A DNA stretch of 64,000 bases from Sphingobium yanoikuyae (GTDB lineage: Bacteria > Pseudomonadota > Alphaproteobacteria > Sphingomonadales > Sphingomonadaceae): assembly GCF_034424525.1 (NCBI RefSeq), contig NZ_CP139979.1, positions 3,869,001-3,933,000 on the forward strand. The letters run 5' to 3'. Every line of letters begins with the position of its first letter. The stretch's first letter is position 1. Under the pieces are notes generated by a model. That model saw only the letters and a program-made list of their open reading frames with translations, did no database searches and was not told the DNA's origin. Shown one piece after another: positions 44,555-54,403 of the stretch. The position numbers were made by a program, and so were the translations under genes.

Positions 44555-46501
44555 TCACCGGACAGGCGACGGCTTGAGATAGGTATCGAACCAGGCGACG
44601 GTGCGGGTCAGCGAGTCGAGCTGATTCTCCTTCTTCTGGAAGCCATGGCCCTCGGCCGGGTAGAAGATCGTCTCCACCACATTGCCCTTCGCCTTGAGGA
44701 TGTCATGCACCTCCTGCGCCTGGCCGCGCGGCACGCGAATGTCGTTCTCGCCCTGGATGGTCAGCAACGGCGCCTTCGCCGCGCGGATATAGGTGAGCGG
44801 CGAGGCCGCATCATAGACCTGCGGATCGCTTTCGGGCGTGCCGAGCAGGCTGCGCTGATAGGCCTTCAGCTCCTCATCCTGGTCGCGATACATGGTGCGC
44901 CAGTTGATGATGCCGAACCACTGGACGGCGGCGGCGAACTCGTCGGGCGCCCGGCCGATCGCCATCAGGGTCATGAAGCCGCCATAGCTGCCGCCGAAGA
45001 TGCCGACCCGCTTGGCATCGACATAGCCGCTATCGACCAGGAAATGCTTGGCCGCGACCGTGTCCTTGAGGTCGGCACCGCCCAGATCCTTGACATTGCC
45101 GTCCTGGAACGCCTTGCCATAGCCGGTCGAGCCGCGGAAATTGGGCTGGATCACGACATAGCCGCGGCTGGCAAAGGCGGTGGCGTAGCGGCTGTAGCCG
45201 TCCTGCGCCTGACCGGTGGGGCCGCCATGGGGCAGCACGATGGCGGGGTTGCTGCCGTTGCGCTTCAGATTGGCGGGCATGGTCACGATCGCGCTGATCA
45301 GCGTGCCGTCGAAGCTCTTGTAGGTGACGACATCCGACTTGGGCAGCGCGGCAGGCTGAAGGCTGGCGATGGCGAGTTGCGTCGCGGGACGCGCAGTGCC
45401 GGCCGCGAGGTCATAAAGATAGAGATTGGCCGGCGAGTCGGCGCCCGAATGATTGAGCATCAGCATGGTGCCATCGGGTGAGCGCGGCTCGCTGCCGACC
45501 AGATAATTGACGCCCGGCGGGATGGCGAGCGGGGTTTCGGCGCCACTCGCGAGGTCGAAGCGATAGAGCGTGCTGCGCGCGTCGGCGTTGATGCGGAAGA
45601 TGAGCGCCCTGCCGTCGCGGGTGAAGCTGGCCGGCACCTGTTCCCAGGGCGTGGATTTGAGCCAGCGCAATTTGCCGGTAGCGGCTTCGAGCAGGCCGCC
45701 ATGAATCTGGCCGCTGCCCTCATCGGTGGAGACGGCGATCCATTGGCCGTCCGCACTCGCATCGGTCGCGGCATAGACGGTGTCGGCCTTGCCGAGCAAT
45801 TTCGCCGACTTGCCGCTGGCGACGTCGATGCGCCAGATTTCGCTGACCTTGGAATCGATCCGCACGCGGTTGGCGATCAGCGCCTTGCCATCCGCGATCC
45901 AGGCGACCGGTGACCAGCTGAACTGCGGGTCGGCCTCCCGCGTCAGGTCGCGCACCCTGCCCGCCCCGTCCATCACCGCGACATTGGACTGGCCCTGCGT
46001 CTTCAATTTGGTGACGAGCGCGACCAGGCCACTGCTCGGCCCCACCAGCAGGTCGCTTTCGCGCCGGTCGGGGGTGTTGGTGAGATTCTCGACCACGCCG
46101 CCGTTCACCGGCACGCGATAGATGTCGCTATATTCATTGCCGCCGACATCCTGCTGGAACAGCAGGTAGCGGCCGTCGGCCGAAGCGGCGAGGCCGGTCT
46201 GGGCATCGTCCGACTGGGTCAGCTGCACCGGCCAGCTGCCGGCGGTGTCGGTGCGCCAGATATTGGTGCGGCCAGTAAGGTTGGTGGCGACGAAAATCTG
46301 TTTGCCGTCGGCGCTCCACGCCGCGCTCGACAGGCTGCGCGAGGCGCCGATATCGGCGAGCGGCACGGCGCGGGCGTCGGGATTGACCGGCGAGGTCAGG
46401 CTCTTGGGATCGGTAACTGCCCGTTCCGGCGTCGGAATTTGCGCCAGCGCCGGGAAGGCGACGAGCAAGGGCAAGGCGGTGGCGGCGAGCAGATAGCGCA
46501 T
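44555..46501 (-). CDS. Prolyl oligopeptidase family (S9) peptidase, secreted (second copy)
   Basis: The 648-residue protein has a signal peptide (MRYLLAATALPLLVAFPALA, then Q), a WD40-like beta-propeller (about residues 45-380) and an alpha/beta-hydrolase domain. Catalytic residues: Ser in GGSYGG (about 505), Asp in GENDIRVP (about 587) and His in EGHGF (about 619). The ATG at 46501 has a GGGGGAT site; the in-frame 46546 start hides the signal. It belongs to the DPP/acylaminoacyl peptidase-like group and differs strongly in sequence from the 6.4-8.3 kb peptidase. It is divergent from purH. Confidence 0.93.
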   Translation of the reverse strand: MRYLLAATALPLLVAFPALAQIPTPERAVTDPKSLTSPVNPDARAVPLADIGASRSLSSAAWSADGKQIFVATNLTGRTNIWRTDTAGSWPVQLTQSDDAQTGLAASADGRYLLFQQDVGGNEYSDIYRVPVNGGVVENLTNTPDRRESDLLVGPSSGLVALVTKLKTQGQSNVAVMDGAGRVRDLTREADPQFSWSPVAWIADGKALIANRVRIDSKVSEIWRIDVASGKSAKLLGKADTVYAATDASADGQWIAVSTDEGSGQIHGGLLEAATGKLRWLKSTPWEQVPASFTRDGRALIFRINADARSTLYRFDLASGAETPLAIPPGVNYLVGSEPRSPDGTMLMLNHSGADSPANLYLYDLAAGTARPATQLAIASLQPAALPKSDVVTYKSFDGTLISAIVTMPANLKRNGSNPAIVLPHGGPTGQAQDGYSRYATAFASRGYVVIQPNFRGSTGYGKAFQDGNVKDLGGADLKDTVAAKHFLVDSGYVDAKRVGIFGGSYGGFMTLMAIGRAPDEFAAAVQWFGIINWRTMYRDQDEELKAYQRSLLGTPESDPQVYDAASPLTYIRAAKAPLLTIQGENDIRVPRGQAQEVHDILKAKGNVVETIFYPAEGHGFQKKENQLDSLTRTVAWFDTYLKPSPVR

Positions 46502-46660
46502 GTCAGATCCCCCAACTGTTATGCAATCACAATACAGTAGCGGCAAAAGCCCGCAAGATCGGGAAATTCCCTGCGCTTGAGGACTGTATTTTTGCGCCGC
46601 GCGCGACTAGAGGGCTGCGGCAAGCCTGAAGCGGCATCCCGAACAGCAGGAAGCATCCCC

Positions 46661-48253
46661 ATGACCACCGACGTCACCATCAAGCGCGCCCTCCTTTCCG
46701 TATCGGACAAGACTGGCCTCATCGAACTGGGCCAGGCACTGGGCCAGCATGGCGTCGAACTGGTATCGACCGGTGGCACCGCCAAGGCGCTGCGCGAGGC
46801 GGGGCTGGACGTGAAGGATATTTCCGAGCTGACCGGCTTCCCCGAGATGATGGACGGCCGCGTCAAGACGCTGCACCCCAAGGTCCATGGCGGCCTGCTG
46901 GCGGTGCGCAACAATCCGGAACATGTCGCGTCGATGGACGAGCATGCAATCGGCGCGATCGACCTGGTGATCGTCAATCTCTATCCCTTTGCCGCGACGG
47001 TGGCCAAGGGCGCCGACCGCGACGAGATCATCGAGAATATCGACATTGGTGGCCCGTCGATGGTCCGTTCCGCCGCGAAGAATCATGAGAGCGTCGCGAT
47101 CGTCACCGATCCGACCGACTATGCCCGCCTGATCGCCGAAATGGCGGAGAAGGGCGGCGCCACCAGCTATGATTTCCGCCGGATGCTGGCGGCCAAGGCC
47201 TATGCCGCCACCGCCGCCTATGATTCGATGATCGCTAGCTGGTTCGCCTTTGCCGACCAGGGCGTCGCCTTCCCCGAGAGCCTGTCGCTGTCGAGCAAGC
47301 TCAGCACCACGTTGCGCTATGGCGAGAATCCGCACCAGTCGGCGGCGCTCTATTTGCCCAACGGCCCGACCGCGAACGGCATCGCCCAGGCCAGGCAGAT
47401 CCAGGGCAAGGACCTGAGCTACAACAACTATAACGACGCCGATGCGGCGCTGGAGCTGGTCAGCGAATTCCGCGACGGTCCGCCGACCGTGGTGATCGTG
47501 AAGCACGCCAATCCCTGTGGCGTGGCCACCGGCGAAACGCTGATCGAAGCCTATGAAGCCGCGCTCGCCTGCGACAGCGTATCGGCATTCGGCGGCATCA
47601 TCGCCGTCAACCGCCCGCTCGACGGCCCGACCGCCGAGGCGATCAGCGGCATCTTCACCGAAGTCGTCGCCGCGCCCGACGCCGATGACGAAGCCAAGGC
47701 GATCTTTGCCAAGAAGAAGAATCTGCGCCTGCTGCTGACCGGCGAACTGCCCGATCCGGCCCGCCCCGGCCTGATGGTCAAGAGCATCGCCGGCGGCCTG
47801 CTGGTCCAGAGCCGCGACAATGGCAAGGTTGACCTGGACGCGCTGAAGGTCGTGACCAAGCGCGCGCCGACCGAGCAGGAGTTGAAGGATTGCCTGTTCG
47901 CCTGGACCGTGGCCAAGCATGTGAAGTCGAACGCGATCGTCTATGCCAAGGGCGGCAGCACCGCCGGTGTCGGCGCGGGCCAGATGAACCGTCTGGAATC
48001 GGCCCGCATCGCCGCCTGGAAGGCGAAGGACGCCGCCGAGAAGGCCGGCTGGAGCGAACCGCGTACCATCGGTTCGGCGGTCGCCTCCGACGCCTTCTTC
48101 CCCTTTGCCGACGGCCTGCTGGCGGCAGTGGAAGCCGGCGCGACGGCGGTGATCCAGCCTGGCGGCTCGATCCGTGACGAGGAAGTCATTGCCGCAGCAG
48201 ACGAAGCGGGCCTGGCGATGGTCTTCACCGGCATGCGCCACTTCCGCCATTAA
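46661..48253 (+). CDS. purH: Bifunctional AICAR formyltransferase/IMP cyclohydrolase
   Basis: This 530-residue enzyme does the last two steps of IMP synthesis. The N-terminal IMP cyclohydrolase region has [32 protein letters not shown] and [10 protein letters not shown]. The AICAR transformylase region has [28 protein letters not shown] with the catalytic Lys-His, and FFPFADGLL near the end. The start at 46661 gives the usual length. A hairpin follows the stop codon at 48310-48342. Confidence 0.97.
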   Translation: MTTDVTIKRALLSVSDKTGLIELGQALGQHGVELVSTGGTAKALREAGLDVKDISELTGFPEMMDGRVKTLHPKVHGGLLAVRNNPEHVASMDEHAIGAIDLVIVNLYPFAATVAKGADRDEIIENIDIGGPSMVRSAAKNHESVAIVTDPTDYARLIAEMAEKGGATSYDFRRMLAAKAYAATAAYDSMIASWFAFADQGVAFPESLSLSSKLSTTLRYGENPHQSAALYLPNGPTANGIAQARQIQGKDLSYNNYNDADAALELVSEFRDGPPTVVIVKHANPCGVATGETLIEAYEAALACDSVSAFGGIIAVNRPLDGPTAEAISGIFTEVVAAPDADDEAKAIFAKKKNLRLLLTGELPDPARPGLMVKSIAGGLLVQSRDNGKVDLDALKVVTKRAPTEQELKDCLFAWTVAKHVKSNAIVYAKGGSTAGVGAGQMNRLESARIAAWKAKDAAEKAGWSEPRTIGSAVASDAFFPFADGLLAAVEAGATAVIQPGGSIRDEEVIAAADEAGLAMVFTGMRHFRH

Positions 48254-48309
48254 GGCTTGTTTCCCAACGCGCTAGATAGCGCGTCGGGACGATATCGCGA
48301 TCAGGTTTA

Positions 48310-48342
48310 TGCGGGTGCGAAACGATCCTGTTCGCACCCGCA
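48310..48342 (+). terminator. Hairpin after purH
   Basis: TGCGGGTGCGAA (48310-48321) and TTCGCACCCGCA (48331-48342) form a perfect 12-bp stem with a 9-base loop, 57 bp after the purH stop codon. AAAATC follows on the plus strand, so a U-tract is absent. Confidence 0.55.
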
Positions 48343-48481
48343 AAATCGCAGAAAACTGCCATTTTTTGGCAATTGGCCTCTTTTCAATGTCACCGGGCAA
48401 TCCTATTTAGGATGACGACCCCGCACCCACGTCAGGCGTTGGGCACGACATAAGAAAAAGCATGTTCGACAGGAGAATAGG

Positions 48482-48814
48482 ATGACCAAGAAGACGCTGG
48501 TGGCGATGGCCGCCACCCTGGCCCTTGCGCTGCCTGGCATGGCTATCGCCGGCAACAGCAGCAACGAAGTCGTCGTTGACGGCACCACCGGCCTCACCAC
48601 CCGCACCATCGCCGTATCGGTCGCTGACCTGAACCTGGCCAGCAACAATGGCCTGCGCCGCGCCGATTATCGTATCAGCCGCGCCGCCAAGCAGGTGTGC
48701 GGCTGGGTCAACGGATCGATCCTGCCGGCGACGCCCGACTATCGCGACTGTGTCGGCAGCGCGCTCGACGGCGCACGCAGCGACCTCAACGCGCTGGCCC
48801 AGCGCCAGGGCTGA
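48482..48814 (+). CDS. UrcA family protein
   Basis: This 110-residue secreted protein has a signal peptide (MTKKTLVAMAATLALALPGM, then AIAG) and the UrcA core: VSVADLNLASNNGLRRADYR followed by ISRAAKQVCGWVNGS and YRDCVGSALDGARSDLNAL, with two cysteines that probably form a disulfide. UrcA proteins are common in sphingomonads and Xanthomonas relatives and their function is unknown. The ATG follows AGGAGAATAGG. A terminator with TTT follows at 48864-48894. Confidence 0.9.
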   Translation: MTKKTLVAMAATLALALPGMAIAGNSSNEVVVDGTTGLTTRTIAVSVADLNLASNNGLRRADYRISRAAKQVCGWVNGSILPATPDYRDCVGSALDGARSDLNALAQRQG

Positions 48815-48863
48815 TCTTCACCCATCCCGCAAGGGAAGCCTTCCCCGTCACGGGGACTGCAGG

Positions 48864-48894
48864 GGGCCGTTCCGCACATGCGGGGCGGCCCTTT
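48864..48894 (+). terminator. Terminator after urcA
   Basis: GGGCCG-TT-CCGCA (48864-48876) pairs with TGCGG-GG-CGGCCC (48879-48891) as two stem segments around an internal TT/GG loop, followed by TTT (48892-48894). Confidence 0.65.
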
Positions 48895-48926
48895 CCTGTC
48901 GGCGGCTCATTCATGCTTACCGGCGA

Positions 48927-48941
48927 TTAACCACTCCTTAG
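48927..48941. promoter_or_regulatory. CtrA-like box upstream of the UGM-like flavoprotein gene
   Basis: TTAA-N7-TTAG (TTAACCACTCCTTAG) matches the CtrA consensus TTAA-N7-TTAA at 7 of 8 fixed bases with the right spacing. It lies 54-68 bp before the start at 48995. SciP in this same window is a CtrA regulator. A chance match in a genome this size is possible. Confidence 0.4.
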
Positions 48942-48994
48942 AGGATTTCCTTCACTCAGCGTGACACGAAGGACCATCCAGGGGACAAAATCGC

Positions 48995-50518
48995 ATGTCG
49001 CGGATTGATCAGAACGTAGACGTTGCCATCATCGGTGCAGGACCCGCAGGCTTGACTGCCGCCTATCTACTGACAAAGCAGGGACTTAGCGCAACCGTGA
49101 TCGAAAAGGATCCGGTCTATGTCGGCGGCATCAGCCGCACGGTCGAGCTGGATGGCTTCCGATTCGACATTGGCGGACATCGTTTCTTTTCGAAGTCTCA
49201 ACAGGTTGTAGATCTGTGGAACGAAATCCTGCCGGACGACTTCATCCAGCGCCCGCGCATGAGCCGCATCTATTATGAGGGGAAATTCTACTCCTATCCC
49301 CTTCGCGCGTTCGAGGCGCTGTGGAATCTGGGTGTGTGGCGTTCGACCCTGTGCATGGCGAGTTTCGCCAAGGCCAGGCTGTTCCCGAACCGCAATGTCC
49401 GCTCCTTCCAGGACTGGACCGTCAACGCATTCGGCCACAAGCTGTTCTCGATCTTCTTCAAGACCTATACCGAGAAGGTCTGGGGCATGCCGTGCGACGA
49501 GATGTCGGCCGACTGGGCGGCGCAGCGGATCAAGGGCCTGTCGCTCTGGGGCGCAGTGACGGACGGCCTCAAGCGCTCGCTCGGCCTCAACAAGAAGCCC
49601 AATGACGGCATGGCGACCAAGACGCTGCTCGAAACCTTCCGCTATCCGCGCCTTGGCCCCGGCATGATGTGGGAAGCCGCACGCGATCGGGTGATCGAGG
49701 GCGGCAACCGCGTGCTGATGGGCCACAGTTTCAAGCGTCTCGAAGAAGATCAGGCGACCGGACGCTGGCGTCTGGTGACCGAAGGACCGGACGGTGATGT
49801 GGTCATCAATGCCGCCCATGTCATCAGTTCCGCGCCGATGCGCGAACTGGCGGGCCGCATCCATCCGCTTCCCGCGACGCTGCCGGAGGCCATGGACCTC
49901 AAATATCGCGACTTCCTGACCGTCGCACTGATGGTGAAGGGCGAAGACATCTTCCCCGACAACTGGATCTACATCCATGATTCGAAGGTGCAGGTCGGCC
50001 GCATCCAGAATTTCCGCAGCTGGTCGCCGGAAATGGTTCCGGATCCCAGCCTGGCTTGCGTGGGCCTTGAATATTTCTGCTTCGAGGGGGATGGCCTGTG
50101 GGCATCCGCCGATGCCGACCTGATCGCGCTCGCCACCAAGGAAATGGCGACGCTGGGCCTGTGCGATCCCAAGGATGTGGTCGGCGGCGCGGTGGTGCGA
50201 CAGGAAAAGGCCTATCCGGTCTATGACGACGCCTACGCTGCCAATGTGCTGGCGATGCGCACCGAATTGGAAGAGCGCTATCCTACGCTCCACATGGTCG
50301 GCCGCAACGGCATGCACCGCTACAATAATCAGGACCACGCGATGATGACGGCGATGCTGACGGTGCGCAACATCATCGCCGGCGCGCGCGTTCATGACGT
50401 GTGGCAGGTCAATGAAGATGCCGAATATCATGAGGCGGGCGATGAAGGACAGGATGCCGATACCCAGGCCGCTCTGTCCAGCGTCCGCGCCGTGCCGGCA
50501 CGGCTGAAGGCCGCCTGA
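48995..50518 (+). CDS. FAD-dependent oxidoreductase, UDP-galactopyranose mutase-like
   Basis: This 507-residue protein begins with a dinucleotide-binding site (VAIIGAGPAGLTAAYLLTKQ) and the FAD segment VGGISRTVELDGFRFDIGGH with RFFSK, as in UDP-galactopyranose mutases and related protoporphyrinogen/amine-oxidase folds. The middle segment WTVNAFGHKLFSIFFKTYTE and KVWGMP is typical of this clade. The end GRNGMHRYNNQDHAMMTAML is the FAD-binding tail. It is likely to act on a nucleotide sugar or a polyprenyl-linked sugar. It is followed by GtrA and a GT-C-like protein, which suggests an envelope glycosylation module. Confidence 0.9.
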   Translation: MSRIDQNVDVAIIGAGPAGLTAAYLLTKQGLSATVIEKDPVYVGGISRTVELDGFRFDIGGHRFFSKSQQVVDLWNEILPDDFIQRPRMSRIYYEGKFYSYPLRAFEALWNLGVWRSTLCMASFAKARLFPNRNVRSFQDWTVNAFGHKLFSIFFKTYTEKVWGMPCDEMSADWAAQRIKGLSLWGAVTDGLKRSLGLNKKPNDGMATKTLLETFRYPRLGPGMMWEAARDRVIEGGNRVLMGHSFKRLEEDQATGRWRLVTEGPDGDVVINAAHVISSAPMRELAGRIHPLPATLPEAMDLKYRDFLTVALMVKGEDIFPDNWIYIHDSKVQVGRIQNFRSWSPEMVPDPSLACVGLEYFCFEGDGLWASADADLIALATKEMATLGLCDPKDVVGGAVVRQEKAYPVYDDAYAANVLAMRTELEERYPTLHMVGRNGMHRYNNQDHAMMTAMLTVRNIIAGARVHDVWQVNEDAEYHEAGDEGQDADTQAALSSVRAVPARLKAA

Positions 50519-50522
50519 GCCG

Positions 50523-50945
50523 ATGCCAGGGCGAGCGGTCGCGATGGCGGGGCGATTGGGACAACTGGCCGCCCGCCTGATGCTGGCGCGCTATCTGATC
50601 GTCAGCATCGTATCGCTTTGGGCTGACACCGCCTTGTTCCTGGCGCTGTCCCACTGGGTCATGCCGGCCAGCTGGGCCGCCTTTGTCGCCTATGCCGCGG
50701 GCATGGTGGTGCATTGGGTGTTGTCTGTGCGCTTCGTGTTCACAGACAGCGATCGACGCCCCAGCCATGTCCAGCGCGCCAGCTTCGTGCTCAGCGGGCT
50801 GATCGGCCTCGCCATCACCGTTGGCCTGGTTTCCGCGCTGGGAGCCATTGGCACGCCGCTTCTGCTGGCCAAGGGGGCCGCCGTCCTGGTGAGCTTCACC
50901 GCCGTCTATCTGGTGCGCAAATATGTCGTCTTCGCTCGCCGCTGA
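50523..50945 (+). CDS. GtrA family membrane protein
   Basis: This 140-residue inner-membrane protein has four spans and belongs to GtrA. The order is ARYLIVSIVSLWADTALFLA, AAFVAYAAGMVVHWVLSVRF, VLSGLIGLAITVGLVSALGA and LVSFTAVYLVRKYVVFARR; the RKYVVF ending is a family mark. GtrA proteins are thought to flip undecaprenyl-phosphate-linked sugars. It starts 4 bp after the flavoprotein stop and overlaps the next gene by 23 bp, so the three are tightly coupled. Confidence 0.92.
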   Translation: MPGRAVAMAGRLGQLAARLMLARYLIVSIVSLWADTALFLALSHWVMPASWAAFVAYAAGMVVHWVLSVRFVFTDSDRRPSHVQRASFVLSGLIGLAITVGLVSALGAIGTPLLLAKGAAVLVSFTAVYLVRKYVVFARR

Positions 50946-52731
50946 CCCTGCCTTTCCCTTGCGCAAGCCCGGCCTGGCTACGCCGGGTTCCTGGCTGACA
51001 CTGGCCGCCCTGTGGGCGCTCTGCGCCGCAGTGATGCTGTTCCAGTTCCGCGCAGAAATCGCGCAGATGATGTTCATGGACACCGACGACGCGATGCGCC
51101 TGCAGCAGGTGCGCGACTGGATCGGCGGACAGGGCTGGTTCGACGTCAGCCAGCATCGCATCAATCCGCCAATCGGCGGGCCGATGCACTGGTCGCGACT
51201 GGTCGACCTGCCAATCGCGACGATCATCCTGCTGGCGCGGCCGTTGATCGGCCAGCATGCCGCCGAAATCCTGGCCTGCGCCACCGTCCCGCTGCTGACA
51301 CTGGCGGCCCTGGTCGCTGCCCTGTTCCGCGCGGCCCGACTGATGACGACGGAGCGGCTGGCCCTATTGTCCGTAGCGCTGCTGCTGGTGACCCCGACCA
51401 TCCTGATCCAGTTCACCCCGACCCGCATCGACCATCATGGCTGGCAGATTCTGATGGCGACGATCGCGCTGGGCGGCGCGCTCGATCCACGCCGGGTGCG
51501 GGGCGGCGCGCTGGCCGGCCTGGCGCTCGCCATCTGGCTGCAGATTTCGACCGAAGGCCTGCCTTATGCCGCCCTGTTCGGCGGGCTGTTCGTCCTGCGT
51601 CATGCAATCGACATGACGGAAAGCCCACGCCTGACCTCTTTCGCTGCGATGCTGGGGATGGCCGCACTGGGCCTGCTGGTTGCCACCCATGGCGGTGGCG
51701 CGCTGGCACAGACCCAGTGCGATGCGCTGTCCGCCGTCTATGCGTGGCCGCTGGCGCTGTTCGCGCTCATCATCGTGGCTGGTTCCCGGCTATCGCAGGG
51801 CCGCACCTTCCTGCGCCGCCTGCTCATACCGGTGATCGGCGGGATGGCCGCGCTGGCTGCATCATTGTGGATCGGTGCGGACTGCCTGACCGCCGGCCCA
51901 TTTCACGAACTGACGCCGCTGGCCTATCAGCAATGGTATATGCGGGTGATGGAGGGCCGGCCGGTCTGGGAACAGACTCTGCCGCTGGCGGGCGTGAGTC
52001 TGTTGCCGGCGCTGGTGGGCCTTACGGCCACCATTGCGGCTGCGTGGAATGCGCGCGACGGGCAGAGCCGGACCAACTGGTTGGTCATCGCGATCCTGCT
52101 ATTTGGCGCAACCGGCGTCGCTGCGCTGGTATTACGCGCAATGAGCGTCGCCCATGTCTTCGCCCTGCCTGGCATTGCCTGGCTGCTCGCCACGCTGTTC
52201 CAGCGCATTCAAAAATTGGACGCGGCGGCCGCGCGTGTGCTGTTGTCGGTGCTGCTCGCGCTGCTGACGCCGGTCGGGACGGCATCAGCATGGGCCAGCC
52301 TGGCCGAAACAGCAGATCCGACGCTGCCGATCAAAAAGGAAAACTGCCGCACGCCGTCCGCGCTGGCACCGCTCGACGCGCTGCCACCATCCCTGCTGTT
52401 CGCTCCGCTCGACATCGGACCAGACATTCTGGTCCACACCCATCATTCGGTGATAGGCACTGGCCATCATCGCAACGTCATCGGCATCAATGCCGTAACC
52501 CACGCCTTCCTCGCATCCCCAGACGCCGCCCGCGCCGATGTGATGGCGGCGAAGGCGGGTCATGGCGCGGACTATCTGGTGATGTGCGCGCGGATGAACG
52601 AAATGCTGCTCTACGCCCAGAGCGCACCGAACGGGCTGGCAGCGCAGTTGTCGCGGGGAAGGATACCCGGCTGGCTGCAGCCGCTGCCCACCAAGGGGCC
52701 GCTGCGCATCTACAAGGTCAGGCGGGACTGA
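50923..52731 (+). CDS. GT-C-like polytopic membrane protein (possible glycosyltransferase)
   Basis: The 602-residue protein has about 10-11 membrane spans and a soluble C-terminal segment of about 140 residues. After the first span it has FMDTDDAMRLQQVRDWIGG, an acidic pair in the place where GT-C glycosyltransferases (STT3, ArnT, PMT types) carry a catalytic motif, followed by PPIGGPMHWSRLVDLP. A further conserved-looking loop is RIDHHGWQ. It may transfer a lipid-linked sugar to a periplasmic acceptor. The ATG at 50923 lies inside gtrA. The family assignment is from topology and motifs, not from a search. Confidence 0.65.
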   Translation: MSSSLAADPAFPLRKPGLATPGSWLTLAALWALCAAVMLFQFRAEIAQMMFMDTDDAMRLQQVRDWIGGQGWFDVSQHRINPPIGGPMHWSRLVDLPIATIILLARPLIGQHAAEILACATVPLLTLAALVAALFRAARLMTTERLALLSVALLLVTPTILIQFTPTRIDHHGWQILMATIALGGALDPRRVRGGALAGLALAIWLQISTEGLPYAALFGGLFVLRHAIDMTESPRLTSFAAMLGMAALGLLVATHGGGALAQTQCDALSAVYAWPLALFALIIVAGSRLSQGRTFLRRLLIPVIGGMAALAASLWIGADCLTAGPFHELTPLAYQQWYMRVMEGRPVWEQTLPLAGVSLLPALVGLTATIAAAWNARDGQSRTNWLVIAILLFGATGVAALVLRAMSVAHVFALPGIAWLLATLFQRIQKLDAAAARVLLSVLLALLTPVGTASAWASLAETADPTLPIKKENCRTPSALAPLDALPPSLLFAPLDIGPDILVHTHHSVIGTGHHRNVIGINAVTHAFLASPDAARADVMAAKAGHGADYLVMCARMNEMLLYAQSAPNGLAAQLSRGRIPGWLQPLPTKGPLRIYKVRRD

Positions 52732-53194
52732 AGGCCAGCGCCACGCCGTTCATGCAGTAGCGCAGGCCCGTGGGCTTTGGCCCGTCGTCGAACACATGGC
52801 CGAGATGCCCGCCGCAGCGGGCGCAATGGACTTCGGTCCGGGGCACGCCCAGGCTGAAGTCGCGCGACGTGCCGATGGCGCGGGGCAAGGGCGCATAGAA
52901 GCTGGGCCAGCCGGTGCCACTGTCGAACTTGGTCTTGGAACTGAACAGATTCTGGGCGCAGCCGGCGCAGGTGAAGGTGCCGGCACGATGTTCGCGGTTG
53001 AGCGGGCTGCTGTCGGGAAATTCGGTCGCGCCCTGGCGCAGCACCTTATAGGCCCAGGGGCTGAGCCTGCTGCGCCATTGCGCGTCGGTCAGGCGATAGG
53101 GATAGGCGGCTTCCGCCGCGTCGGGGCGGAATTGCCACAGGGCCAGTGCAGAGGCGCCGGTCGCGACGCCATAGAGAAAATGCCGCCGGTTCAT
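52718..53194 (-). CDS. msrB: Peptide-methionine (R)-S-oxide reductase, Tat-exported
   Basis: This 158-residue enzyme repairs methionine R-sulfoxide. The N-terminus MNRRHFLYGVATGASALALW has the twin-arginine motif NRRHFL, so it is exported folded to the periplasm. The zinc site is formed by CAGC (in TFTCAGCAQNLF) and CARCGGHLGH, and the catalytic cysteine is in GLRYCMNGVAL. A resolving cysteine is not obvious. It overlaps the 3' end of the GT-C gene by 14 bp (convergent). Confidence 0.94.
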   Translation of the reverse strand: MNRRHFLYGVATGASALALWQFRPDAAEAAYPYRLTDAQWRSRLSPWAYKVLRQGATEFPDSSPLNREHRAGTFTCAGCAQNLFSSKTKFDSGTGWPSFYAPLPRAIGTSRDFSLGVPRTEVHCARCGGHLGHVFDDGPKPTGLRYCMNGVALAFSPA

Positions 53195-53212
53195 TGTCCC
53201 TCCCTAGCCTGT

Positions 53213-54403
53213 TCAGCCTGTCGAGCTCCTGAACAACTGCTTCCACCAGCGGCCGCCCGATTTGAGCACATGGCGGCGGAACAGCAGCACGCCGATGCGG
53301 ATGATGAGGGCCACCCAGACGCCCTGCCACAGGATCGCCACCAGATGCGGCCAGAGCGCCGCATCCTGGGCCGCCCGCGCGATCATCGCGAAGGGCGAGG
53401 AAAAGGGAAAGACCACTGACGCCACTTCGAGCGGCGATCCCATATGGTCGACCGTGTAGGAGACGAAGAAGAAGATCATCATCTGGCCCATGGTGATCGG
53501 CATGTTGAGCGTCTGCACCTCGCGCACGGTCGCCGCCTGCGCGCCGATGCCCAGGAACAGCGAGCCGAGCAGCGTATAGGCCATGGCGAAATAGATGATG
53601 CCGAGCGCGATGAAGGCAGGCCAGCCCACCGCCGGATCGGGCAGGACCGTGCCGGGCGCCTTCAACGCCATGAAGATGGTGAAGGCGGTGGCGCCCCAGA
53701 AGGCGATGCCGACGAAGCTCATCCCCAGCATGGCGATCAGCTTGCCGAGGAAGATCGCGTCCACCGGTACGGCGGCGGCCAATATCTCAATGATCTTATT
53801 CGTCTTTTCCTCGACCAGATTGGACAGGATCATGCCCGCCAGCAAAATGGTGAGGAAGAAGATGACGATCTGGCCGGTGCGGCCGATCAGCAGACGGGCC
53901 TGAGATTGGGCACCGAGACTGGTCGCCACTTCCTGCCGTTCGACCTTGACCATGTGCAGCACCTTTTCGGCCTGCGCCGCGCTGGCAATCAGGCTGAGAT
54001 CGCCCTGCAACCGGTCCAGATCCTCGGGCTTGCCGGTCAGGACCGGGCGGGAGACCGTGCCCGATAGGATGGCGACGACGTCGGAATCGGGCCGGGCCAA
54101 TTGGGTGCGCGGCGGGGTGCCGAGCGGCACGGCGTGGAGGCGCGGCAGCGCCTGCGGCCCCATGCGTTCGGTGAGGCGCGCATGCGCCCGTTCGAGCGCG
54201 CCGACATCGGCCGGCGCCATGGCGATGCCCACGACCGGGCGCAGGTCGGTGCTGGAAATCTTCTGGGTGAAACCAGCGAAGACCATGCCGATGACGATCG
54301 GCACCAAAGGCCCGATCAGGAACAGGATGAAGGTGCGTGACAGGACGACGGCGGTGAAATCCCGCCGGGCGATCACGCTGGCGGCGCGCAGCAATTCCTT
54401 CAT
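53213..54403 (-). CDS. ABC transporter permease, NatB/ABC-2 family
   Basis: This 396-residue protein has one N-terminal span (LSRTFILFLIGPLVPIVIGM), a large periplasmic segment of about 150 residues, and five further spans in the C-terminal half, including IVIFFLTILLAGMILSNLVE and AYTLLGSLFLGIGAQAATVR. It matches Na+-export/ABC-2 permeases. It overlaps the ATPase gene by 4 bp (ATGA), so the two form one transporter. The substrate is not evident; sodium, a lipid or a drug are possible. Confidence 0.9.
   Translation of the reverse strand: MKELLRAASVIARRDFTAVVLSRTFILFLIGPLVPIVIGMVFAGFTQKISSTDLRPVVGIAMAPADVGALERAHARLTERMGPQALPRLHAVPLGTPPRTQLARPDSDVVAILSGTVSRPVLTGKPEDLDRLQGDLSLIASAAQAEKVLHMVKVERQEVATSLGAQSQARLLIGRTGQIVIFFLTILLAGMILSNLVEEKTNKIIEILAAAVPVDAIFLGKLIAMLGMSFVGIAFWGATAFTIFMALKAPGTVLPDPAVGWPAFIALGIIYFAMAYTLLGSLFLGIGAQAATVREVQTLNMPITMGQMMIFFFVSYTVDHMGSPLEVASVVFPFSSPFAMIARAAQDAALWPHLVAILWQGVWVALIIRIGVLLFRRHVLKSGGRWWKQLFRSSTG

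Noticed and set aside
6370..46501. The two S9 peptidases as a recent duplication
   Set aside because: They share only family motifs; lengths, signal peptides and propeller sequences differ, so they are old paralogues.
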